Shown here piece by piece: positions 1-5,287 of a DNA stretch of 8,433 nucleotides (positions are counted from its first letter, which is position 1; every line of letters starts with the position of its first letter). This stretch comes from JAJZQH01 sp041658465 (GTDB lineage: Bacteria; UBA10199; 2-02-FULL-44-16; JAAZCA01), in contig JBBAAC010000104.1 of assembly GCA_041658465.1 (NCBI GenBank), forward strand, positions 1-8,433, in the 5' to 3' direction. Below the pieces are notes generated by a model. It did not search any database and was not told the origin of the DNA. It saw only the letters and a list, made by a program, of their open reading frames with translations. A program made the translations under genes and the position numbers.

Positions 1-12
1 TACCCCACCCGA

Positions 13-33
13 CCTCCCCTTACAAAGGGGAGG
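13..33. repeat. GC-rich hairpin (REP-like intergenic repeat)
   Basis: Two perfectly complementary 9-base arms (13-21 CCTCCCCTT and 25-33 AAGGGGAGG) enclose a 3-base loop. Flanking sequence on the left is C-rich (ACCCCACCC). No T-run follows on the plus strand, so an intrinsic terminator is not well supported. From memory, hairpins of this C-rich/G-rich form are common as dispersed intergenic repeats in several bacterial lineages. Copy number cannot be judged from one window. Confidence 0.5.
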
Positions 34-36
34 AGA

Positions 37-56
37 TTTGAAATTCGAGTTTCAAA
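37..56. repeat. Short AT-rich inverted repeat
   Basis: Perfect 7-base arms TTTGAAA (37-43) and TTTCAAA (50-56) are separated by 6 bases (TTCGAG). It lies 3 bases after the GC-rich hairpin, so the two could form tandem stem-loops in a transcript entering from the left. No function is evident. Confidence 0.4.
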
Positions 57-122
57 CGAGACACAGCGTTTTCCAGGTGTTACACGCGATTTTATTGCCG
101 TTTCAGGTTAAACCGGACAGTC

Positions 123-280
123 ATGATTTGGAATATTGTTCAGGAAAAGCTGCCAATCCTGCTCGAAGCGCTTCAATCCATCATTGCAGACGAAAAACTC
201 AATTCCTGAACGCGTTCACGCGCTGCGCGAACTGCATGTGCCACTGCGGGTTCGAGCTCACGGTGATTGTTTCGTCAATA
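123..280 (+). other. Possible decayed coding fragment
   Basis: From ATG at 123 a 28-codon frame runs to TGA at 207-209 and encodes an ordinary-looking amphipathic peptide (for example QEKLPILLEALQSIIADEKL). Shifting by one base at the stop gives a plausible continuation starting at 208 (ERVHALRELHVPLRVRAHGD), readable to about 280. Two adjacent coding-like patches in different frames could be a frameshifted remnant of a small gene. The stretch is short enough that chance is a real alternative. I recognise no family. Confidence 0.2.
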
Positions 281-328
281 ATATTATGTATTGTAATTAA
301 CTTATAAATAAACTATAATACATAATAT
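281..328. promoter_or_regulatory. Inverted-repeat operator over the AbiE promoter
   Basis: Perfect 12-base arms ATATTATGTATT (281-292) and AATACATAATAT (317-328) face each other. With two mismatches the arms extend inward to 18 bases each (281-298 and 311-328), leaving a 12-base centre. The left arm covers the -35, and the right arm covers the -10 and the first two bases of the start codon. Characterised AbiEi antitoxins bind inverted repeats in their own promoters and repress them, so this is the likely binding site of the winged-helix protein at 1094-1714. That pairing is inferred. Confidence 0.65.
291..327 (+). promoter_or_regulatory. Sigma70-type promoter of the AbiE pair, predicted leaderless
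   Basis: A -35-like TTGTAA (291-296) and a consensus -10 TATAAT (314-319) are separated by exactly 17 bases. Seven to eight bases beyond the -10 lies the ATG at 327, so the predicted transcription start coincides with the first base of the start codon. No Shine-Dalgarno sequence precedes the ATG; the upstream bases are nearly all A and T. The simplest reading is a leaderless mRNA. The start site itself is inferred from spacing. Confidence 0.65.
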
Positions 329-1097
329 GATCGGGTCGCTTGAACAGCGCGAGGTCTTCCATATCGCCTTTTTGAGACAGCTCGCCACGGTCCTCAAACC
401 GAATACCTATGCCGTGAAAGGCGGCACCAATCTCCGCCTGTTCTTCGGGAGCATCCGGTATTCCGAGGATATGGACCTCGATGTAACGGGAATTGAGGTC
501 TTTCGTCTCAAGGAGGTCGTGCAGGCAATCCTCGAATCAAAGATCCTCGCAACAACGCTGCGTCCCTTTGGCATCAACCGAATTGTTCCACCGGACATGA
601 AGACCGCCAAACAGACGGAAACAACACAGCGGTTCAAACTCCATCTCATCACCGATTCACGTGAAGACCTCTTCACAAAAATTGAATTCTCACGCAGGCG
701 CCTTGATCCAAACGTCGTCACCGAGCCGATCGATATGAGCATCCTCAGTGCATATCGGCTTCATCCGCTTCTTGTCTCGCATTATCCTGTCGCGATCGCG
801 ATTGCCCAGAAGATCGAGGCCCTGGCGATGCGCAGCACGACACAGGCACGGGACGTATTCGATCTCTATATGCTCCTGCCGAAACTCAAGGATCGAGGCG
901 ACAAGCTCAAGGTCCTTTCCCAGGCAACACTCAAGAAGGCATCGGTCAACGCCTTTGAGCTGGACTTCAATCTGTTCAGGGATACGGTCATCGCATATCT
1001 GAAAGATGAAGATCGGCGCTTCTATGATAACAAGGGGACGTGGGAGCAAATCCAGATCGAGGTCGTAAATGCCATCGAGGAGCATCTGCCGAGATGA
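327..1097 (+). CDS. AbiEii-family nucleotidyltransferase toxin
   Basis: This 256-residue cytoplasmic protein belongs to the AbiEii/AbiGii nucleotidyltransferase toxin family, the toxin half of type IV-classified AbiE toxin-antitoxin and phage-abortive systems. Family members transfer nucleotides to an RNA or protein target; the substrate here is unknown. The N-terminal motif KGGTNLRLFFGS (31-42) is followed by RYSEDMDLDV (44-53), whose acidic residues (D48, D50, D52) should include the metal-binding pair. FTKIEFS (116-122) is a typical strand, and the C-terminal signature is AQKIEAL (160-166) plus ARDVFDLY (174-181). All expected motifs are present, so it is probably active. The start at ATG 327 is the only sensible one and has no Shine-Dalgarno. 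Its stop overlaps the start of the antitoxin gene by four bases. The order is the reverse of the usual antitoxin-first AbiE operon. Confidence 0.88.
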   Translation: MIGSLEQREVFHIAFLRQLATVLKPNTYAVKGGTNLRLFFGSIRYSEDMDLDVTGIEVFRLKEVVQAILESKILATTLRPFGINRIVPPDMKTAKQTETTQRFKLHLITDSREDLFTKIEFSRRRLDPNVVTEPIDMSILSAYRLHPLLVSHYPVAIAIAQKIEALAMRSTTQARDVFDLYMLLPKLKDRGDKLKVLSQATLKKASVNAFELDFNLFRDTVIAYLKDEDRRFYDNKGTWEQIQIEVVNAIEEHLPR

Positions 1098-1714
1098 AGA
1101 TGAAAAGGAAAATGGATGTCATACAGGCGATCCATCGGATAGGCAGGCTCGTATTCACTACGCGCGAAATCGCGGGGCTTACGGGCTCGCCGCTTGCCTC
1201 GACGACACAGAACCTCCGGCGTCTCGAACAGAAGGGTGTCATTCGCAAGATTGCCCAGGGGGTCTGGGGCTTTGCGGATGATCCGCGATTCAGCCCGTTC
1301 CTCGTAATTCCCTTTCTGAACCCGCGCCATCAGGCGTATCTCTCTTTCATCAGCGCGCTGCACAGCCACGGCGTCATCAGCCAGATCCCGCAGGTAATCA
1401 CGGTCGCATCGACTGCGCACTCCAGGGTCGTGAAGACATCGGTCGGGACTTATGAGATCCATCAGATCTCGCCGGATTTTTTCGATGGCTTTGACTGGCA
1501 CGCCCAGAGCGATTACCTGATCGCCTCGCCGGAGAAGGCGCTGGTGGATTGCCTGTATCTCGCGAGCCGCCGGAAACGGCAGTTTGCCAACTTTCCGGAG
1601 CTGAACCTGGATCTTCTGAAAAAACGCGAGGCCATCCGCTGGGCAAAGCGCATCAAGGATCCGCGCATCCAAACCGCAGTCCTCACAAGACTCGCTGCTT
1701 TATTCCATTCCTGA
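1094..1714 (+). CDS. AbiEi-like winged-helix antitoxin
   Basis: This 206-residue protein resembles AbiEi-type antitoxins/transcriptional regulators. A winged helix-turn-helix occupies residues about 9-60 (TTREIAGLTG, then TTQNLRRLEQKGVI and a wing ending GVWGF). The AbiEi C-terminal half follows: SFISALHSHGVISQIP (84-99), then the diagnostic ASPEKALVDCLYL (144-156). Its expected role is to neutralise the upstream nucleotidyltransferase and to repress the shared promoter through the 281-328 repeat. I chose ATG 1094 because it forms an ATGA overlap with the toxin stop and has GAGGAG at 1077-1082 upstream. An 18-codon longer frame from ATG 1040 would overlap the toxin heavily and adds unrelated residues. 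Translational coupling to the toxin is likely. The family match is by motif pattern, not alignment. Confidence 0.85.
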   Translation: MKMKRKMDVIQAIHRIGRLVFTTREIAGLTGSPLASTTQNLRRLEQKGVIRKIAQGVWGFADDPRFSPFLVIPFLNPRHQAYLSFISALHSHGVISQIPQVITVASTAHSRVVKTSVGTYEIHQISPDFFDGFDWHAQSDYLIASPEKALVDCLYLASRRKRQFANFPELNLDLLKKREAIRWAKRIKDPRIQTAVLTRLAALFHS

Positions 1715-1778
1715 TCCGCGACGCGCTTACGTTGGCAAGGTGGACGATCTTCTGAAAACTCAGGACCTGCCCGCTTAG
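1713..1778 (+). other. Orphan coding-like tail after the antitoxin
   Basis: In the third plus frame, out of frame with the antitoxin, the bases after its stop read DPRRAYVGKVDDLLKTQDLP and end at TAG 1776-1778. It looks like the C-terminus of an ordinary protein, but it has no start codon or ribosome site of its own. It could be a remnant of a deleted gene, or the true end of the antitoxin displaced by a frameshift near 1700. Chance is possible at this length. Confidence 0.25.
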
Positions 1779-1813
1779 GTCAGCATTTGACTCGTGTGAA
1801 AGATAAAAAGCCC

Positions 1814-1850
1814 TTGATAACACTCCATAAATAGCGTATATTTATGGAGT
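1814..1850 (+). promoter_or_regulatory. Promoter of the DUF4143 ATPase gene, predicted leaderless
   Basis: TTGATA (1814-1819, -35) and TATATT (1837-1842, -10) are exactly 17 bases apart. The ATG at 1851 follows the -10 by 8 bases, so transcription is predicted to begin at or within two bases of the start codon. No Shine-Dalgarno is present; the preceding bases are TTTATGGAGT, and the GGAG there is both too close to the ATG and largely upstream of the expected transcript start. The layout matches the promoter at 291-327. Confidence 0.6.
1822..1850. promoter_or_regulatory. Perfect inverted-repeat operator at the ATPase start
   Basis: Perfect 12-base arms ACTCCATAAATA (1822-1833) and TATTTATGGAGT (1839-1850) flank a 5-base centre (GCGTA). 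The repeat covers the whole -10 element and ends on the base before the ATG. If the mRNA is leaderless the repeat is absent from RNA, so it should act as a DNA operator. The downstream ATPase carries a helix-turn-helix-like segment, so autoregulation is a plausible inference. No separate regulator gene is adjacent. Confidence 0.65.
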
Positions 1851-3014
1851 ATGTTCCAGAGACTATTAAAACCATTAAAAACCAACAGCTTTTTCCTCTT
1901 TGGGCCGCGAGGAACGGGCAAGACAACGTTCCTCCACGGCTTCTTTGATGAGGCGACTACGCTCTGGATCGACCTGCTCGATCCGCTGCAGGAAGATCGA
2001 TTCGCTCAAAGACCCGAATCGCTCGCCGAGCAGATCAAAGCCCGCGCTGGGCAGCTTCAGTGGGTCGTGATCGACGAGGTGCAAAAACTCCCCCGTCTTC
2101 TGGATATTGTCCATCAACAGATCGAAACCTCCCCCGTCAAGTTTGCTCTCACCGGATCGAGCGCACGAAAACTCAAACGGGGTGCCGCGAACCTCCTGGC
2201 CGGCCGCGCATTTGTGAACCACCTCTTCCCTCTGACGCACATTGAACTGGCCGACGCATTTGACGATCTTGATGTCCTGCGATGGGGCTCCCTGCCGAAG
2301 GTCGTGCAGCTTGCAACGTCAGAAGAGAAAAACGACTTCCTCCGCGCATACGCGTTCACGTATCTGAAAGAAGAAGTCTGGGCGGAGCACATCGTGCGAC
2401 AGCTCGATCCCTTCAGAAAATTTCTGGAGATCGCGGCGCAGTTAAACGGCGAGATACTCAACTACACGAACATCGCCCGCGACGTGGGCGTGGATGTGAA
2501 GACCGTGCAGTCGTACTTTCAGATCCTCGAAGACACGCTCATTGGTGCGCTTCTGCCGCCGTATCACCGCTCGATCCGCAAGCAGCAGCATCAGAACCCG
2601 AAATTTTATTTCTTTGACACGGGGGTAAAGCGCGCGCTCGATCGGACGCTCACCCAGGAACTCGTCCCTGGTACATACGGCTTTGGGAAACTCTTCGAGC
2701 ATTTTGTGATCGTCGAGGCCATGCGCCTCAATGATTACCTCAAAAAAGATTATCGCTTTTCGTATCTGCGCACCAAGGATGATGCGGAGATCGACCTCAT
2801 CATCGATCGCCCGGGTCTTCCCGTTGCCCTTGTGGAAATAAAATCAGCCGAGCGCGTCGATGAGCGGAGCACGCGCATACTCGAACGATTTGCCGGGGAT
2901 TTCAAAAAGACGCAGGCCTTCTGTCTCTCGCGCGATCCTGTTGCAAAGAAGATCGGCAATGTCGCTGCCCTGCACTGGCGCGAAGGCCTTGCGGCGCTGG
3001 GTCTCGTCGGTTAG
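1851..3014 (+). CDS. AAA_14/DUF4143 ATPase with C-terminal nuclease-like fold
   Basis: This 387-residue P-loop ATPase is of the AAA_14-DUF4143 type, a widespread, patchily distributed family without an agreed function. The Walker A motif is GPRGTGKT (18-25), Walker B is WVVIDEVQ (71-78) and the sensor strand is LTGSSARKL (100-108), followed by LLAGRA (115-120). Residues about 200-228 (NYTNIARDVGVDVKTVQSYF) look like a winged helix-turn-helix. The C-terminal DUF4143 region has FYFFDTGV (252-259), GKLFEHFVIVE (279-289), then E313-I-D315 and E329-I-K331, matching the D...ExK core of PD-(D/E)XK enzymes. All key residues are intact and the length is typical. ATG 1851 is fixed by the 8-base distance to the -10 box. 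It stands alone with its own inverted-repeat promoter, so it may be an independent mobile accessory gene. Nuclease activity is not established for the family. Confidence 0.88.
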   Translation: MFQRLLKPLKTNSFFLFGPRGTGKTTFLHGFFDEATTLWIDLLDPLQEDRFAQRPESLAEQIKARAGQLQWVVIDEVQKLPRLLDIVHQQIETSPVKFALTGSSARKLKRGAANLLAGRAFVNHLFPLTHIELADAFDDLDVLRWGSLPKVVQLATSEEKNDFLRAYAFTYLKEEVWAEHIVRQLDPFRKFLEIAAQLNGEILNYTNIARDVGVDVKTVQSYFQILEDTLIGALLPPYHRSIRKQQHQNPKFYFFDTGVKRALDRTLTQELVPGTYGFGKLFEHFVIVEAMRLNDYLKKDYRFSYLRTKDDAEIDLIIDRPGLPVALVEIKSAERVDERSTRILERFAGDFKKTQAFCLSRDPVAKKIGNVAALHWREGLAALGLVG

Positions 3015-3068
3015 CAACGCACTCACGGCTGTGCCGCTCGAATATAGCTGTTCACTCCTTGCTTCGGA

Positions 3069-3077
3069 TGATATAAT
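3069..3077 (+). promoter_or_regulatory. Extended -10 promoter of the PKD lipoprotein gene
   Basis: TGATATAAT is a consensus -10 preceded by the TGn extension. No good -35 lies 16-18 bases upstream, which is usual for extended -10 promoters. The predicted start near 3084 gives a leader of about 30 bases that contains the GGGGGAAG ribosome site at 3106-3113. Confidence 0.5.
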
Positions 3078-3105
3078 TTCGACTTGAATAGTCTCCAATA
3101 AAAGC

Positions 3106-3113
3106 GGGGGAAG
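3106..3113 (+). promoter_or_regulatory. Shine-Dalgarno of the PKD lipoprotein gene
   Basis: GGGGGAAG lies just upstream of ATG 3116 and supports it, although the spacing is on the short side. A second in-frame ATG at 3128 is about 14 bases beyond the same site, so the shorter protein cannot be excluded. Either start leaves the signal peptide intact. Confidence 0.5.
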
Positions 3114-3115
3114 AT

Positions 3116-4474
3116 ATGCCGAAGGGAATGCATCATTTTTTGCTGATCCTTTTTCTGATTTCCATTGCGTGCCATGCGTCTGGATGCGGTGGCAGCGGTT
3201 CCGGCAACGTCGTCCCGGGTATCGCACCTGTTGTGCAGATTCCATTTCAGGTCGACAGCGCTGCGAATCTGGGCGTCATTCTGGGAAAATTGTCCGGGGC
3301 CGTAGAATTCACGAATTACTTTGATCAATATGCCTATGACCCGGATGGCGGTGACATCGCAGCCTACAGTTGGGATTTCGGAGACGGCGGGACATCAACG
3401 GAGGCCAAGCCTACGCATACCTATACCGCGTCCGGCAAGTACGAAGTGCTGCTTACGGTCACGGATGATGAGGGAGGCACATGCACGGCAAAGATGACAA
3501 ACGTCGCTGTCTCGCCGGCCGGAGATAATTACCCGGCCGTGAGGATCAAGGCCGATTACTTAAACGGCTGGATAATGACCAACCAGAGCGGCGAGGTGAT
3601 ATCCGGATTTACGGTTAACTTCACCGCCCTTGCAGAAGACCCGGACGGCGGGGGCCTCACTTATCTCTGGGATTTCGGCGACGGGGCGACGTCCACGGAG
3701 CAGGCGCCGGCGCATACTTACACGACCTCCGGCGCACTCAAGCCGAAAGTCACGGTCACCAACGATCTGGGAAAATCGTCGGAGGCTTATATATGTATCT
3801 TCATCATAAGTTACATGGAAGAGAACGGCATCGGGGGAGGCGGCACTGAAGATTCATTCAAGGTTGAATGTACTCCAAATCCCGGATCGTTCCTTCATGG
3901 GACGGATACGACAATCACGATCACCAAGGCGTCCGGCGACGGGACGCCGCTGAAATGGAACATCAAGAGCGGAATAGACGGGGCCCCTTTTCCTGAAATC
4001 ACCTGGGCGGCCACGAATACATTTTCAGTGCCCAACGTCGTAGACGGACCTCCTCGGGCGGTATATTTCCCGGTTGAGATCGAGGTGTGGAGTCCGTCTT
4101 ACACCCAGATTATCGAATGTGATGCCTTTGTATGGCACTCCGAAGACAGCGGAGGCGGTGTCCCCCCGTGGGTCGATATCGGCAACGGTTCCAGGATCAT
4201 CTACACCTTGCCGACGGCTGTGGAGAGCCAAAAAACCATGGACGTGACGTTTCAAGTTGTTGATGCGGAGAAAAAACCCCTCAGCGGGAATTTTTCAGTG
4301 ACAGTAGGCGATTCGCCGGACGATACTCAGGCATCCCACGCGGAAGGAAACCTTGACGAGGCAGGCAGGATTATTCTCAGCCCGGTTGTCAACAAAGCTC
4401 CCGGAACAATGACAAGGCTGTACTGCTCCTATCAAGGAACGCGCTATGAGGTGACGACGCTTACGGTCTACTGA
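3116..4474 (+). CDS. PKD-domain lipoprotein, secreted
   Basis: This 452-residue protein is exported and probably lipid-anchored. After MPKGMHH a hydrophobic stretch (8-18) leads to HASGC with Cys24 as the likely lipidated residue, then a Gly/Ser-rich linker. The lipobox is imperfect because -3 is Ala. Two PKD domains follow at about 60-133 and 140-232, each with DPDGG, WDFGDG (86-91 and 185-190) and an HTYT-SG turn. PKD domains are beta-sandwich modules common in surface and extracellular proteins, often in adhesion or substrate binding. Residues about 235-452 are beta-rich and unrecognised; the last 85 or so (from IIYTLPTAVESQ) could be another Ig-like sandwich. No catalytic domain is visible, so enzyme activity is not supported. 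It has its own promoter and is not obviously linked to either neighbour. Confidence 0.8.
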   Translation: MPKGMHHFLLILFLISIACHASGCGGSGSGNVVPGIAPVVQIPFQVDSAANLGVILGKLSGAVEFTNYFDQYAYDPDGGDIAAYSWDFGDGGTSTEAKPTHTYTASGKYEVLLTVTDDEGGTCTAKMTNVAVSPAGDNYPAVRIKADYLNGWIMTNQSGEVISGFTVNFTALAEDPDGGGLTYLWDFGDGATSTEQAPAHTYTTSGALKPKVTVTNDLGKSSEAYICIFIISYMEENGIGGGGTEDSFKVECTPNPGSFLHGTDTTITITKASGDGTPLKWNIKSGIDGAPFPEITWAATNTFSVPNVVDGPPRAVYFPVEIEVWSPSYTQIIECDAFVWHSEDSGGGVPPWVDIGNGSRIIYTLPTAVESQKTMDVTFQVVDAEKKPLSGNFSVTVGDSPDDTQASHAEGNLDEAGRIILSPVVNKAPGTMTRLYCSYQGTRYEVTTLTVY

Positions 4475-4506
4475 TGAGTGCCTCTAAAAACCGCCCATCT
4501 GCGGCG

Positions 4507-4541
4507 TTGCGTGTTCTTTATTAAAGCCGTATAAGTGCCAT
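4507..4541 (+). promoter_or_regulatory. Possible leaderless promoter of the nucleosidase-like gene
   Basis: TTGCGT (4507-4512) and TATAAG (4530-4535) are 17 bases apart, and ATG 4542 lies 6 bases past the -10, again placing the predicted start of transcription at or next to the start codon. No Shine-Dalgarno precedes this ATG. The elements are weaker than at 291 or 1814. Unlike those, there is no long inverted repeat here, only a short CCGC/GCGG hairpin at 4491-4504 upstream. Confidence 0.4.
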
Positions 4542-5285
4542 ATGCAGCAGATCCCGCTTGCAGTCATAGCAGCACTTGATGACGAGATTAAGACCGTCGT
4601 CGCCAGGATGTCTGTTGATGCGCGAGTGCACGTGCGGCCCGCGCTCTTCATGCGCGGCATGTACGACCACAGGCCGCTCCTTCTTTGCCGCTCGGGCCTC
4701 GGCCTCGCAGCAATGGAACACGCCATCAATTATATGTTGTGCAACTACCGGCCGGGCTTCTGCCTGCACGTCGGCTACTGCGGCGGCGCTGACCCCGCGC
4801 TGGCGCCCGGCGATATCGTGATAGCATCGTCGGTCGTCGACGCCTGCACGGAGCATCGCCTTGATGCCGACCCTGCGAATGTCGAGCGAGCGCAGCGGAT
4901 ATGCGCCGACATGAAGCTGCGCTGCCGCACGGGCGGCATCGCGACCGTAGAGGAACTCGTAGCGTCGCCGCACGAGAAGGCCTTTGTCGGCACAAAGCTC
5001 GCCGCCGCGGCGATCGACATGGAGAGCACCGCGCTCGCCGCAGCGTGCGCGGCCGTGGGCGTGCCTTACCTCGTGGTTCGAGCTGTCCTGGATCCGCTCG
5101 ACCATGCAATACCCGACTTCAGCGATTCGCTTGACGAGGCAGGCCGCCCCGACGGATTGGCGCTGGCGGAGCACCTGCTCAAGCACCCATACGACGCGCT
5201 GAAGCTCCCGCACCTCGAGTATTTTGCCTCCCAGGCGCGGCATTCCATCACCGCGTTCGTGGACGCGTGGATCAAGGAGGGCTAG
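4542..5285 (+). CDS. Nucleoside phosphorylase-superfamily protein (MTAN/HpnG-like)
   Basis: This 247-residue cytoplasmic protein has the nucleoside phosphorylase/hydrolase fold. It opens with VIAALDDE (8-15), where E15 matches the catalytic Glu near the N-terminus of methylthioadenosine/S-adenosylhomocysteine nucleosidase. SGLGLAAMEHAI (51-62) and HVGYCGGADPALAPGDIV (76-93) form the phosphate/ribose-site core. IDMESTALAA (158-167) carries the ribose-binding Met-Glu, and VRAVLDPLD (179-187) holds the Asp (D184) equivalent to the general acid. The DPALAPGDIV wording and the RAVLDP ending also recall adenosylhopane nucleosidase (HpnG) and futalosine hydrolase, so the exact substrate is uncertain. 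No hopanoid or menaquinone gene is visible nearby. It sits 2 bases from the next gene, indicating an operon. Adenine deaminase on the other strand would handle adenine if this enzyme releases it. Confidence 0.75.
   Translation: MQQIPLAVIAALDDEIKTVVARMSVDARVHVRPALFMRGMYDHRPLLLCRSGLGLAAMEHAINYMLCNYRPGFCLHVGYCGGADPALAPGDIVIASSVVDACTEHRLDADPANVERAQRICADMKLRCRTGGIATVEELVASPHEKAFVGTKLAAAAIDMESTALAAACAAVGVPYLVVRAVLDPLDHAIPDFSDSLDEAGRPDGLALAEHLLKHPYDALKLPHLEYFASQARHSITAFVDAWIKEG
5274..5281 (+). promoter_or_regulatory. Strong Shine-Dalgarno deciding the start at 5288
   Basis: AAGGAGGG lies inside the last codons of the upstream gene, 6 bases before ATG 5288. It fixes the start there rather than at the in-frame ATG 5267, whose translation would run through the ribosome site itself. 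It also contrasts with the three genes in this window that have none. Confidence 0.85.
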
Positions 5286-5287
5286 CG

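Larger units (their letters stand above)
1..326. other. Gene-free leader with hairpins and possible coding debris
   Basis: I find no convincing intact gene here. The stretch holds two hairpins near the left edge (13-33 and 37-56), a 10-base perfect palindrome at 208-217, a short coding-like patch from 123 that seems to change frame near 207, and the promoter/operator of the downstream toxin gene at 281-328. The last 50 bases are strikingly AT-rich compared with everything around them. A TTG-initiated 89-codon frame spans 38-307, but its protein is rich in scattered Cys and His with no recognisable motif, and I do not treat it as a gene. Confidence 0.6.

Noticed and set aside
246..262. GGTTCGAGC resembling a tRNA T-loop, possible attachment site
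   Set aside because: The flanking bases do not form a T-stem, no other tRNA arms are present, and no integrase gene is in the window.
38..307. 89-codon frame starting with TTG, preceded by GGGGAGGAG
   Set aside because: The apparent ribosome site is part of a hairpin and only about 2 bases from the TTG; the protein is rich in scattered Cys/His with no motif, and it runs through the toxin promoter.
1040..1093. Longer N-terminus for the antitoxin from ATG 1040
   Set aside because: It would overlap the toxin by 58 bases and adds 18 residues unlike the family; ATG 1094 gives the standard ATGA overlap and a ribosome site.
4521..5243. 240-codon minus-strand frame opposite the nucleosidase-like gene
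   Set aside because: The plus strand has a clear family signature; the antisense product is low-complexity and unrecognisable.
5267..5287. Upstream ATG for the membrane protein
   Set aside because: The strong Shine-Dalgarno at 5274-5281 lies inside that extension and points to ATG 5288, which also gives a proper signal-anchor start.
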